Assembly: GCF_000003605.2 (NCBI RefSeq)
Contig: NW_003142803.1
Coordinates: 306,811-353,566, forward strand
Source: Saccoglossus kowalevskii
Lineage: Eukaryota; Hemichordata; Enteropneusta; Harrimaniidae
Reading direction: 5' to 3'
DNA: 46,756 nucleotides
How positions within the stretch are numbered: position 1 is the first letter of the stretch; every line of letters starts with the position of its first letter. Positions 1 to 11,795 of the stretch are shown here, piece after piece. The notes under the pieces are model-generated. The model ran no database searches and had not been told where the DNA came from. It saw nothing but the letters and a program-made list of their open reading frames with translations. The translations under genes were made by a program, and so were the position numbers.

Positions 1-121
1 AAATAATTGTTGTAAAATTTGCCAAATGCCCCATAGGCATAGGATACGCACCTATGAATATTTCAGCATCATGGTCCTGAAGAGCGTCTATAAAAGCAGC
101 ATACCAATCGCCACTGTCCGC
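1..121. repeat. 121-bp exact copy of the interior of the 741-1103 element
   Basis: Positions 1-121 are identical to 796-916. The match stops at 121/916 and cannot be followed left of the window edge. The copy ends just before the ATG codon that precedes DSGDWYAAF on the - strand in the second copy. Perfect identity implies a recent duplication or gene conversion. Confidence 0.9.
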
Positions 122-592
122 TTTAGTTTGGGTTAAAAATCTGTTCATATTAATTCCCTAATAAGCATAATAATTCATAATTTTTTGGTTCTAATCACAT
201 TTCAATTAAACTTGGAAACATAGATTTTCTGTTACATTGCGCAGACCTCATTAGTTTTACACTCAAATCTGTTCATATTAATTTTCTGATTTGCATAATT
301 AGTTTTCAGCTAAGTAATTTCGAATTATATTTAATGTGTCTCTAATACTCTCAGCACATGGGAGTTCTTTCTAAGCTTTCTTTGATTATTCATTTCTGTG
401 AAAGCAATTTTAAGGTATATTGTTTCATGCAGATCGGGATAATGATTAAATATTTTATAATTAACATAATTATTAATTTAACACAGATTACTTTAGCATT
501 TTCATGTAGTGAGTCCCAGATAGTAAAGGAAGATGCATTGACATTATATGTGTATTTTAATTACAAATCGGACCATTTATTTTAGCTAGTAT

Positions 593-721
593 TTAATTTC
601 ACTATTTTGATGTTTTTGAGCAATTCCACTGGGTTCCACAAACTTGCAGAGAAAACCATGTATTCTACATCTTCACATAGATTTAATTTAATTTTACTTC
701 TTAACTAAAATAGTGAAATTA
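593..721. repeat. Inverted repeat, possible relic of the CACTGGGTTT MITE family
   Basis: TTAATTTCACTATTTT (593-608) is the exact reverse complement of 706-721, and words like CCACTGGGTT and ACCAGTGAATGATTA resemble the ends of the elements at 1443 and 17482. Confidence 0.45.
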
Positions 722-740
722 AAAACCAGTGAATGATTAT

Positions 741-1103
741 GCTCCAGTCAATTTCAACCCCCCCTCCCCACTTCGGGGTTTAGTGGGGGATTTGGAAATA
801 ATTGTTGTAAAATTTGCCAAATGCCCCATAGGCATAGGATACGCACCTATGAATATTTCAGCATCATGGTCCTGAAGAGCGTCTATAAAAGCAGCATACC
901 AATCGCCACTGTCCGCCATGCTTGCTATATCAGCAGAGTACTCAATGAACGTATACGCATGCGCAGCTAGTAATGACGGGACACGAAACACGGCTATTAC
1001 CCCACCTCCACAGACACAGTTTGGCAGTAAACCCAGTCTAATGCCCCACATTTGTCCCATATCGCCCGATAAGGGAGGGGTCGGGGTTGACATTGACTGG
1101 AGC
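741..1103. mobile_element. Terminal-inverted-repeat element with internal open frame
   Basis: Left end GCTCCAGTCAATTTCAACC matches the reverse complement of the right end (741-761 against 1083-1103) at about 20 of 21 positions, and similarity continues into the C-rich next bases. Flanks show AT-rich near-duplications (ATTAT before, ATTAA after). The 363-bp body is richer in GC than its surroundings. It holds a 127-codon - strand frame (1120-737) of unknown identity, including DSGDWYAAFIDALQDHDAE. I do not recognise the protein and cannot say it is translated. Confidence 0.6.
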
Positions 1104-1288
1104 ATTAATGCAGTCGACACTACTTTGGGTGTCTTTATTATTTTACTTTGAATGAATTTTTGACCAAACTTTTAATTATTTCATTACGTCTCGAAATGAA
1201 CTGATGGATATAAACCAAAGTTAAGTTTTTTTGTAGCTACAGGTTTCTGTGTTTATCTTCACACTTCAATGGTTTGATCAATGTCTTG

Positions 1289-1307
1289 AATCAATCAATC
1301 AATCAAT
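1289..1307. repeat. (TCAA)n microsatellite
   Basis: Four to five TCAA units in a row. Confidence 0.8.
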
Positions 1308-1442
1308 TAGGTGCACCCTTAACTGGGGACAGTCATGTTCTTGGGAAACGCATGCTGATATTTTCAGTGGCTAATTATATAAATAATATCCTAGACTATG
1401 AGATCATTCAGATTTTAATTAGTATGTCTAATGTTCTGTATC

Positions 1443-1637
1443 TACTGTAAAAGGGTTAATTACACTGGGTTTTAATTTTGCTTATTTTGCTGACTGGAAA
1501 ATACATCAAATTAAAACCCACTGAATATGTAAAATTGATCATAGAACACATTATCTTAATGATAAAACCGTGAATTTAAAACCTACTGAATATGCCTGAA
1601 ATGGTAAATCAGCGAAATTTAAACCTAGTTTACAGTA
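1443..1637. mobile_element. MITE, TACTGTAAA / CACTGGGTTTTAATT family, copy 1
   Basis: It begins TACTGTAAAAGGGTTAATTA and ends TTTACAGTA. Internal words CACTGGGTTTTAATTT and AAATTAAAACCCACTGAATA are inverted relatives. The whole block is similar to 17482-17692 in the opposite orientation, which defines its limits. The TA at each end suggests a Tc1/mariner-type target. Confidence 0.75.
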
Positions 1638-2132
1638 TTAGGCAAAAAAAATATTTCTCATCAGCCCATACAACAATTCAAAAAAAGAAAAGACTACAGT
1701 ATTACTGTATTTATATACTAGTATATCGCTGTAGCCTAAACAACAAAGATGGTGACCCATGTTGAACTTGTGCCACAATGCAATGCAATACAGTATAACA
1801 TTTTGACAACAATGATGGTAATTCCAGTGAAGCATAGATCCTAAAAAAGATCAATTCACATAATTATGTAAACGTCTATTTTGGATATATCTGAAAATCA
1901 AGCATATATAAAAACATGTACGACGACAGTCAACTAACATTTTCTGTTGGTACATGGTTTTAACACTGTTTTTTTCAGTGGAGTGATATTGTGTTAATTT
2001 TAAATCACTTCACAGCCAAATTAATTTGTCTCATCATACCATAATTGTATGTTATCTTTTTTGTTGGGGTTAATTCCAAGCAAAACTTGCATATATAGAG
2101 ATGGATTCATTTATTTTTAGATTTTGATCAAT

Positions 2133-2296
2133 TTTAAAGCAGGGAAGACGTCACCTGTGTATGCGTCAGATGGCCATAGCGTATCATTGTTTACAAACAA
2201 GTGTCTATCCACGAGCCTTTGCGTTCTTAGCGCATGTTATCATCGCTTGGAACTCGATTCCCACGCATGTGCAGGTGACGACCCTCTCGCTTTAAA
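2133..2296 (-). repeat. Dispersed TTTAAAGC-ended repeat, copy 1
   Basis: Starts TTTAAAGC and ends GCTTTAAA. Reverse complement shares words (CTTGTTTGTAAACAATGA, CGCTATGGCCATCTGA, CAAAGGCTC) with 6799-6925 and 40079-40255. CpG content is higher than in flanking DNA. A + strand open frame across it is explained by this composition. Confidence 0.65.
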
Positions 2297-2876
2297 GCCC
2301 CATAAGTGCAACGCATCACATGTTTGTTTATCCGCGTATAGCCATGTTTATTATTTTTATTATTAATATTTTTGGACATGAATTTTGGATCAATCATTTG
2401 ATATGCAAATGTTGTCTACTCCGTATTTGGTTATTGATGTTCTCTTGATTCCATTGTGTCACATAATATATGTGGGAAGCTTTGGGGGGAAAAGACGGTA
2501 ATATTAAATCGATATGTACCCTTCACTTGATACCACCTTTGACGCTCTATATTATTTATATGCATGTTACTTAAGATAGAACGTTACCTACCAGTGTATG
2601 TCTATATTGCTTCAAATCATAGTGTGTACAGTATGTGTTAATTTTCTGCTTGTTGTATGAATGCCATGGAGCAAAATTTGCACAGTTTTATGTAATTTTA
2701 CTGCAATTTATTTCTCACTTTTGAACCAAATGGAAATAGTTTTGCATTGGCTACTAGTCTTAGTTACAAATTTTTGAAACCTCTTTTATGGTGAGATAGG
2801 TTATATAATTTGTCACTGGCGTTTCAAAGGTTAATTAATGAGACTATTTGTAGCCATGTACTTCTGTTATTCAATT

Positions 2877-2896
2877 CAAACAAACAAACAAACAAA
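2877..2896. repeat. (CAAA)n microsatellite
   Basis: Uninterrupted CAAA units. Confidence 0.85.
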
Positions 2897-3129
2897 TTTT
2901 CAGTAAAACAAAAACTAGCATATCTACAGATACATATTTATAACTGTAATTTTGCAAGGACTAATATTTTGTTCAGGCAGTAGACTTATTGTGCTAATTC
3001 CTATTTAAAGCCACTGTGAAATATCATAGTCAGAAATTTAAGTATATTTACACTCTGTGCATTCTGTCTGCAATTTGATCTGGGCACCCTAACATGAGCT
3101 CTTCAATCTGAGAATGATTTCAATAGACC

Positions 3130-3438
3130 ATTTTCCGTTTACTGCGAGAATCGCGCGTTGTGCGTGAAATCGAACGTAAAAACAGGACAAACAAAGGTCA
3201 TAGCGTCGTTGTGGCGTCAAACATCGCATGTGTAATGTGCTGTACACATTTGATGATAGACAATTTCAATTAAGTGAGGGTATTCGAAAGCAATATTCCT
3301 CTGTCAAAGATCAGCCGGTCAATGTGAGCTACGAAATAAAGAAATTTGAGTTCAAAATAAAATCGTTCGATTTTTGCGGCAGACGTTCGACGCGCGTCTT
3401 TCATGCATCTCGCGAGATCTCGCAGTTGAACGGAAAAT
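3130..3438. mobile_element. CpG-rich TIR element
   Basis: Left ATTTTCCGTTTACTGCGAGA corresponds to the reverse complement of the right arm (ATTTTCCGTTCAACTGCGAG), an imperfect TIR of about 22 bp. The interior has many CpG words (CGCGCG, TCGTT, GACGCGCGTC), unlike the AT-rich surroundings. A + strand frame from 3228 runs through it and into the next MITE, so I do not treat it as a gene. Confidence 0.5.
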
Positions 3439-3530
3439 CACGTATTATCATGACATGTGCAATTCAGACCAAGACTAGATTGTACTTGGGTATATATAAA
3501 GAGTATAATTTTCATTCTCTCAATTTCAAC

Positions 3531-3730
3531 TACTGTAAACTACTTTGTTTTAGCAGGATAATTTTGCGCTGAAAAGACTTTTTGAAGTTTTATATGGAAT
3601 TTTTCACTAATTTTTGATGATTTGAATGTAAAAATATAGGAAAAAAGGTACATTCGCTGGATCGTATTTTCACTAGATCATTAATTCAGCGAAAATTAAT
3701 TTGAAGTGAAAATAAAGTATTTTTCAGTAT
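3531..3730 (-). mobile_element. MITE, TACTGT..TTATTTTCGC family, copy 1 (diverged, inverted)
   Basis: Diverged copy in the orientation of 36040-36241, with CAGCGAAAATTAATTT and GAAAATAAAGTAT at its right end. Confidence 0.55.
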
Positions 3731-5204
3731 ATTTCAATTCATCCACAATAATTGCAGCATATTTTCCTTGCCATCATTTTTGCACTAATTTTTATACCTG
3801 ATAGAGATAAAAGTGCAAACTCGCATAATTGTATTACATGCTTTGCCAATAAACCAGGACACTAACAAAAAAACAGTCTGAGATGAACTCAAATAAGTTC
3901 TTCCAGAAATTTGCATTTGTAGAAATGTATCTATAGGTTAAATTTCTCTTCTGAATTTTGTGATTATCTCGCAATATGTATGAATTATTCAATTTGCGTT
4001 AGATCTCCATCGCATATCGAAGCATATTGCATACCATAATCTGTAAAATAATTCTTGCTAAAATATATTTACTTTGTTTTCAGTGTCTAAAATAAAATAC
4101 CGGTAGTTTCCCAATCTTGGTGAGTTTTTTCCTAATACTTATTAGATATTTGGGATGGGATTTCTTTTAAATGCGCACTATAAAATTAGTTTGTTTCCCT
4201 GTATAAACCATAAAAGTTAAATAATTCTTGTAAATATGTTTATAACTAAAACAATTATGTATTGCAACTCAATACAATATTGGTTTAAACAAATCCAGCA
4301 GAATAAAACTTGCCCCCTATCATGACTATGTTGGTTTTTTAAAATGCCAGGTGCTTTCTAATTAAGTTATTCCTCCAATTAACTGAAATGAAAAGAAACT
4401 AAAGCTTGGTTTTATAGTATTTTTTCTACCCTTTCAAATTGTTAACAAACCTACAGCTGGTGCCTCAAGCTCATAGATCCATTGCCTATGCTGAATTGGA
4501 AAACAATTCAAACATAACAAATGACATAGTTCTTGTAAAAATGTATCTCTAAATTATGTGTTATTGGGAAAAAGTACTCTGGTGTTCAATAATTGAATGA
4601 ATTATGTATATTTGCTCTATTAGAAGCATATCCCTTATAGAACCACATATAAACCAAAATCATAAATTACATTTATTATGCACTAGCTGGATCATTAAAA
4701 TGACATTTTGATCAGACATACCTGTCATTTACTTAAAGCCCATGTACTGCTAATACATAATACTATACTTACTTTCTTGTAGTCGTCATGCATGTACAAG
4801 CCAATGATAGGCAGATTTTTGTATCTACAGAAGTATATATATATATTGGGTGCATGTGTTCGTCTAAGTTAACGTATTTAATTGCTATAACAATAATGAC
4901 GTGTGAAAAGAAAGTGTGTAAAAATAATTATTATTACAAATGAGACATTTATGATACATGGATGAAGAAAATGAATTAAAAATATTGGGTCATTGTACTT
5001 CGAAAATTAATTACATACACACTTCTAGACTAATTTGTTAGTTCAGTATTGCAATGTGTACAGTGTCACACGATGATGTTGTATGTGTAGAACAGGTTCA
5101 AGTTCAAAATAAATAAGACACTAACTGGGAAACAAATGGCTGTTCACAAATAACAAATATTAAGACAGAATGGCCCAAGTCAACTTTTCTAACCATTTGC
5201 AAAA

Positions 5205-5416
5205 TACTGTAGAATACTTTATTTTTGCTTGGAATTTATTTTCACTATTTTCGCTGAAGGAATGATTCCGTGAAAATAAAATCCAGCAAATATACTTTTT
5301 TTCCTATATTTCACATTAAACTCATCAAAAATCAGTGAAAATAAATTCCAGGCAAAACTCCCAAAAAGCCTTTTCAGCGAAAATTAATATCAGCGAAAAT
5401 AAAGTATTCCACAGTA
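5205..5416 (+). mobile_element. MITE, TACTGT..TTATTTTCGC family, copy 2
   Basis: Starts TACTGTAGAATACTTTATTT and ends AAAGTATTCCACAGTA; ends are inverted repeats. Near-identical to 22596-22807 and 33188-33399 over the whole 212 bp. Confidence 0.8.
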
Positions 5417-5549
5417 AACATCCATATATTGTTTCTGTATTATTTCTGTATGCAGAGGGAATTGTTTCTATTTGGTTTAAAATTATTGAAAATATGGTAA
5501 TTTACTTGCCCAAAATGTTTTGATGAAAAAAAAATATGTTGGCATGCAG

Positions 5550-5713
5550 GCGAAGTGTTGATCTTCGACAGTCCCTCACAAGTTACAGCAAGACAGTGTA
5601 TCAAGATTAGATTTAAACTCCATGCCTCTTCAAAAGAAGTTGACATTCAAGATGACAGATTTCACAGTAGTGTCAGTGATAGCATTCATATTAGTCACCT
5701 TTACCAGGGGCAG
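5550..5713 (+). other. Candidate 5' exon with a signal-peptide-like frame
   Basis: Acceptor-like GGCATGCAG precedes and a good donor CAG|GTAATT follows. ATG at 5652 opens MTDFTVVSVIAFILVTF then TRG, which looks like a cleavable signal peptide as expected at the start of an exchanger of this type. The donor would be phase 2, but the first recognised exchanger exon needs phase 1, and a direct join gives a stop. So it is either unrelated, or an intervening exon is unseen. Another frame is open through the donor in phase 0. Confidence 0.2.
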
Positions 5714-6798
5714 GTAATTGCGAAAATCCCTAACGTGTAAAAGCTATTTCCTCTTTACCTAAAGTACCGGTCCATTATTTATATTAAGGATAGCACAGTT
5801 TCCATTCGAATACAATTAACCTAATTTCCTCTTTTCAATCACCGTATCTGTAGAATTGATACTGTTGTTTTTGTAAAAACAATTTATTTTCAATATTGAT
5901 TCTAATATTGAATATTATTCTAAAAAATATAAATTATAATTTGGCGCAGAAAACAAATTTACTAGTTTGATGGTCAAACTTGCTTTTTTTTTTTACCGGT
6001 ATGTACAAAATTATGCAGGTTTAAATAGTGACAGTTCATAAAATATGAATTTGTTTAATTATTGTTTTTCAAAATTTTATTTTTTTGAATGGGAAAGTTA
6101 CAAATCATTTAATAACATGTTCAATATTTATGCAATAACAACATTTAGCAGAAAAAAAAACATGTTGGTCGATTAGAGTGATTGTGATTTATAGAGTTGG
6201 AAAACAGCATGAATTCCCCTAATGGTTCATGTTCAATTACTCACAGCTGAATTCAAAATTGAAGGTGTTGATGGAAGGGGCACATATACATTTACTGCTA
6301 CATCATTACATACATAAATAGTTATTATGCGTCTAAAGAATCAATGTAGTTGGGCTGTTTTGAATAATCAAATATTGTCACAGTCTGCAAATTGTGAAAT
6401 GAAGTTGACGAAAAATATCATCGAATTAGTCATCGTAGACATCATGTGATTACTGAATGTGTCAGAGAGAAAGTAAAATAAACATATGGTTCGTATTTTT
6501 ACGCTGAAATAATTGGGGATGAATATATTATGTATGGATCAATAGGACATTCAAAGCATTATGAATTTATGCAATGCTGTTTTACATCAGAAATCATTAA
6601 TTCAATGGAAAAAAAAAATGTGAAAGCTACTAGTGATTTTTTTTTGTTATTCATTTAAAAATAGTAAATTAATTTGTCAGAGTATGCCGAAATTTGTATC
6701 TGCATAATTGTTATATTACAGTGTACATGTAAATGCATGTCCCCTCTTTTAAAACCATTTTGACAACATAGTCATAATTCAGGTGGTATACAAGAACA

Positions 6799-6925
6799 TT
6801 GAAGCGAGAGGGATGTCACGCGTGCGCATATTAAGTTCCAAGCGACTGTAACAACACGTGCTAAAAACGCAAAGGCTCATGGACAGACACTTGTTTGTAA
6901 ACAATGACAATTCCCTCGCTTTAAA
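6799..6925 (+). repeat. Dispersed TTTAAAGC-ended repeat, copy 2
   Basis: Shares GAAGCGAGAGGG, TTCCAAGCGA, GCAAAGGCTCATGG and ACTTGTTTGTAAACAATGA with the other two copies and ends GCTTTAAA. Confidence 0.65.
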
Positions 6926-7070
6926 CCTAAAAATAAGTGTTTTTAGTTCACACAGTTTGTGATTACTGTGAATTGCTTTAATTTTGCAAGTTATGAATTT
7001 TCATAAAATTCATCTTTACGATTTCCGAATAAATTCTTAAGAAGAAAAAAATTAAACTGTGTATTAAACA

Positions 7071-7254
7071 GTACCGTAAAATCTGTATTAGAAGCGGCAT
7101 CCCTAATAGAAGCCGCACCCATTCTTTTTGAACAATTGAGAACCAAAAATACACCATTTCTCATGTGTAGATGCTCTAATAGAAGCCGCATCCTCTCTGT
7201 TGTATTGTACCATTTTAATAGAAGTCGCGTCTTCTAATACAGATTTTACAGTAC
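7071..7254. mobile_element. Palindromic 184-bp MITE with GTACYGTAAAATCTG ends
   Basis: The left end GTACCGTAAAATCTGTATTA and the reverse complement of the right end match at 24 of 25 positions. Inside, the word AATAGAAGCCGCA and variants recurs three to four times. An open frame across it follows from the repeat. Confidence 0.75.
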
Positions 7255-8125
7255 TTCACATGTACACACTACACATGTACCTATACTTTTATTTACCATT
7301 ACTACCTGTAGTTGCATAAAATACTGTTATTTTAACGGTAGTCCCCATACACTGATAAGCTATTAGATACATGTAAGACATATTAAGGATTACTAAAATA
7401 AGGGTATGCAAGAGTATGATATATGATGAAGATCCCATGCGATGTAAATGTAAATAAGAGTCTGTGAAAGAACTGATTCGTGTTCATCTCTGACCAACCC
7501 AATAGTCCTTGCTTATTTGTGAAAATCTTTCATTTCTTTTTGTGCAATCAAACATTTTCATGCACCATTGCATTCTGTGACGTTATTGGTCAGAACTGTG
7601 TTCGATTGATGTGCATGTTATAGGTACTGTCTGCAGGTATTGGTACCTTAATAACTGCAACAATATTTTATTTATTGTACCACGGTTACTAGAAGAACAG
7701 TTAGGAAACTCACACTTCTTTTATTTGGATGAGTGTCTCGGTAAACATTTCAAACAAAGGGAATTAGCGTACTGCAGATGTTGCAGCGATCATAATTTGC
7801 ATAAAATTACATATTCGTTCGAAAATTTATTAATTTATTAAAAATCAAGCATTTATGCCATAACTAGATGAATTTTGTTCACATTTGGTATATGCATTGA
7901 AAATAATGGTACCTTGGTGCATGTCATTTTGTTTCTACTGTTTTTACCAGTACATCATGGTGTACCTGGCCAATTTTCATCCGGTTCATCACTTTGTATA
8001 TTTTACTGCGAGGCCATCAATGTGTTCCTGATGTATTATGGTGTCTATTTTAATTTAGTTGGATCAAAGGTTGTAAAAGAATATAATGGATAATATATAT
8101 TTCTTCATACATGTGTAAATAGCAG

Positions 8126-9200
8126 TTATTCTGTGGGAATCCTGTATTGCAGAGTAACTGCATGGCTTTGCATTAATCTTCTGAGATCTGAATCAGCATT
8201 ATTGTCCCTTGTATTGATATAGTGGGCATTTATGTAGAAATTGGAAATGGCAGATAACGAGAGCAGTTTGCGAAGCCACTCCATAGCATGTTTATTTGGA
8301 GATGTACTAGAGTGAATTAGGTGCATTGTTGTCATTTTATTGATGTAAACAACTACTTGACGCCAGTTCCCGAAAAACAATACCAGCAACAACATGACAG
8401 TAGAGCTGTAAAAAGTACCTCGAGGTTGATGCTCGTGTTTTTAAACTGATTGTTTCTCAACCATTCATAAAACCAATCATTCCCAAATATTCCCTCTCCG
8501 GGTATGCTAAATAAATCAGTGATGAAAACCTGTCGAGACAGCAGCTGATTCGCAATGAAAAATGCTATACCATTAAAAGTAGTGCTCAGGTTCTACTAGT
8601 TTACATAGGTCAGCCTTTGTCGTATTTTTTAGCCGCACATGATGTGACCGTTGATATACTGTGCATAACAAATCGATCAGTGTGTGAAACAATGTATGTC
8701 TGCTATGAATCACACAGGGGTGCCCAATTAAATTTGTCTATTAGCTGCTGCAAGTCTCACTTAGTTGCCCTTTGGATTTGATTTGGATTCTAAGAAATAT
8801 TAAACACGTTGTCGATTTAATCACTTTGTTCTAGTTAGCAGTAAACTCCCAATTGCAGCTGTAACAATACAATGATTTAAATGCTATTTTGTATTCCTGT
8901 TAATCTGCAATCGCAAGAAAGTCATCAATATAAACAATAATTGCCTGGTGACCTTTTCTGTTCACATTTGTGTAACATTTTGAGAATATTTCTGGGCTTT
9001 TTGCAGCCCCAAAGGGCAGCTTAGTATCAATCATGTATGTCCATTTATCGGCAGTATTTCCTGTAAATCTATATACTTAAAGGCCAGTGGCATCCTGTGA
9101 GTGGATGGCACTGAACGATAGTCTGATTTTAAATCAATCTTGGATGAGAATGCTCCAGGGATTAAACGAGAAACTGCCTGATCGACTGTTTATTTGAATA
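8126..9200 (-). mobile_element. Broken retrotransposon: reverse transcriptase and RNase H remnant
   Basis: On the - strand, conceptual translation around 9160-8890 shows reverse transcriptase landmarks: an IDLKSDYRS word (motif A region), LPFGAAKSPEIFS (motif B) and VYIDDFL (the catalytic YxDD box, about 8918-8932). Further on, 8395-8126 encodes an RNase H-end-like segment with MEWLRKLL, LSAISNFYI and DN..AD. The reading frame shifts between motifs A and B and has several stops in between, so it is dead. The word pattern recalls DIRS-like or Ty3-like elements of marine invertebrates. No LTRs or recombinase were seen. Confidence 0.6.
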
Positions 9201-10032
9201 GTGTTGTCAATTTGTAAGAATTAACAGCGTACCCTGTTGGTTAGCTGCAATTGTGGAGACTGATATTATTTGTGTTTTTTTTTGGTACATGTATCTAACC
9301 AATGTGGCTTACAATGTGCAGTGTAGTTTCATATCCATTGTTATATTTATGTATTATGGTGTCCAGTCATCCTCGTACCATGACACCAACACCTATCCCT
9401 GATTCAGACATATTAGCATACCAATACCATACCATACTGTCATTGTACACTATATTTCTCAATATGTGGTTGGCGTTTCGATTTTTTTTTAAAGATATCG
9501 TAATAGGTTAGTTGTTTACATACTTAACAATTCAAGTTTCCTCGCTGTTTAAAAGACTTTTCGTTTGCAAAAAATAATTTTATGAGGGAAACAAGGTACA
9601 ATAATAAAGCTATGTTTTTTGATAGTCATTTAATGCTGTTGGCTACCAAAGGAAAACATGTGATCAGTGTCTGTGACTTTTACAACAACACTTTTAGCAC
9701 CAGCATAAATTTACAAACCTTATCGCTGCACCTTGTGCATATGAGATAGTTGTTATTTAATGACCAGATTCGTAATTATATGCTTATTTGAATTGGAATT
9801 ATTCCATTGTTTACTGCATGCAATTATCATTATGAGTTATGTTTTATTTGAATGAATCATCGTTGATAATATTCGTTATACGTTTCTATTCTATTACACT
9901 GTCAAAGTTGCTAGCGTAGTGTATTTCTACCATCATAGCAATTATGTTACGATACGATGGAAACTACCATCGTCCGGCTATTTTAAGTCAATTCCAAATA
10001 TGGAGTGCTAGCGAGAGCGAGGCATTTTGTAA

Positions 10033-10060
10033 CAGCCAATCAGAAGTTTGGGCTGACGTT
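10033..10060 (+). promoter_or_regulatory. CCAAT box and CRE-like half site
   Basis: GCCAATCAG (CCAAT at 10036-10040) followed 14 bp later by TGACGT, in a locally GC-richer stretch. This pairing is common in animal promoters, but no transcript start or downstream exon could be tied to it. Confidence 0.2.
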
Positions 10061-10645
10061 TTGAACTTTCTAGTTCGGTTGTCTCTTTTTCTGTCCATGT
10101 TTGTTGTGCTGTGCAGCCATTGTTACTGTCTGAATAAAAGGGTACTCTCTGTTTTGACTACTGATATGGTTACATTTGCGTAGTGTTTATCATCTACCGA
10201 ATACAGTATTGGTTGATAGTTACAAGATTCCTGATTCAGTAGCATACCCCGCTACAAACCTTTTAGTCCAAAACTGAGTGCAATATGTGAAACATTCTTA
10301 TTTGCAGTGATATAACCTGAACTGTGGTCATCAATGTTCCTGAGTTATTTAATATACATAAGCCAATTAGTATGCATGGGAAACCATCACGCCTGCTGTG
10401 TGCACAGGTTAGATCTGTTGATAACAAAGTAAAATAAGGGTCAGAATATGCAAGTATATGAGAATATGTTGAGTCAATTATTTATTGTTGAATTTACAAA
10501 GAAATAAAATATAAAACGTGCATATAAAAAAAAATGGCCGATTATTGGCCACCTGTTGATGTCAATAGTTATTTAATGGTGTATGTCATTCAAACGTTGT
10601 ACTTATAATTATGCATGTATTTTTTCACATTGTAATGTTAATGCT

Positions 10646-10962
10646 ATGTGGGTTGATGGTTAGCATGTCACCCAGTATCTGGGAAAAATCGTGAATTCAA
10701 CTACCGTGGTAGGGTGCTCACTCGGCAGTGAATGAAAGTACATACTGCCCCTGTCAGGCTTGTGGCATACAGTTTTGTTAATATGGAGTTGAGTCGGATG
10801 GGGTTTAAAGCTGCCAGTTCAGTGTGCTGTTCTTTCTTTAGCTCATCTTTGCAAGATTTGCAGTATCCGTGTTGTAGTGAGCAATGGATAACTGGAACTT
10901 TCAATGAAAAAGATGATATGCCTTTGGCTACCCTCTATAAATAAAGATCAAATCAAATCAAT
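10646..10962 (+). mobile_element. tRNA-derived SINE
   Basis: The head resembles a tRNA gene: TGGTTAGCATG at 10657 fits a pol III A box, and GAATTCAACTA about 35 bp later is a degenerate B box. The body is GC-richer than its surroundings. The 3' end runs AATAAAGATCAAATCAAATCA, a short tandem tail typical of SINEs. Open frames on both strands across the body are not genes. Confidence 0.6.
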
Positions 10963-11220
10963 GATGGACAAATTCCATGAGATATTTAACCACAAAATAA
11001 AAAGAAAACAGAGTTAATTTGTTTCAAAATGTATTGTAAGTGAAAATATAAAAAAAATATAAAATATAGACAATATTTTTGTGGGTTTATTTTGTGGAAA
11101 TGTGTTTTCATTGCGGTCTAAAGTATACAAAAAAAAAAACATGTTAGAACTTCCCAAATGTGGAAGAATGCAATTTACCTTTTTTAATGTTGCTTTTTAT
11201 TCTCTGTATATTCAACTTTT

Positions 11221-11795
11221 TTAGCTCCGCTGTTGACTTTGTCGAACGGAGCTTATCATATGAGTGATTGTCCGGCGTCCGTGTCAATGTTTTACTTTTT
11301 CGACTTCTTCTTGAAAACTACAAGCCTGAATGCTTTGATACTTGGTGTATATGTACCTTGGGTGGACCTCTCTCAGATTTGTTCATTTCATGATAATATC
11401 TTCAATTCTCTAATTTTGGTGAATATTTTTGTCATTTTTGGTAAAAAGTGATATTTTCAACTTCTTGTTAAAAACCGCAAGTCCAATTGCTTTGATATTA
11501 CATATATAGGTACTACATGTGGACCTCTCTCAGATTCATTCATTTTGTAATGATATCTTTAATTCTCTAATTTTGATGAATATTTTTGTCATTTTTGGTA
11601 AAAAGTGATATTTTCTTCTTGTTAAAAACCATATTGTTCATTTTCTAATGATAATCATTTATGGTGAAAAATGATATTTTTGAATTCTTGTTGAAAACAG
11701 CCAGTCCCATTGCATTGATACTATGCATATTGTTCATTTTCTAATGATATCTTCTGTTCTTTAATTGAAATGTGCATTGCTAACAGCGGAGCTTG
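11221..11795 (+). mobile_element. AGCTCCGCTGTT family, longest copy
   Basis: Starts TTAGCTCCGCTGTTGAC with a head hairpin (AGCTCCG..CGGAGCT) and ends AACAGCGGAGCT, the inverse of its start. Inside, blocks such as TTTTTGGTAAAAAGTGATAT and GGACCTCTCTCAGATT repeat two to three times, so it contains internal tandem duplication. Confidence 0.7.

Noticed and set aside
737-1120. 127-codon minus-strand frame as a host gene
   Set aside because: It coincides with a TIR element, has no recognisable domain and its partial copy lacks the start; reported only as part of the element.
3228-3572. 114-codon plus-strand frame as a gene
   Set aside because: It spans a CpG-rich TIR element and runs into a MITE; no splice sites or domain.
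10701-10944. Overlapping frames on both strands as small genes
   Set aside because: They lie in the body of a SINE-like element with a tRNA-like head and TCAAA tail.
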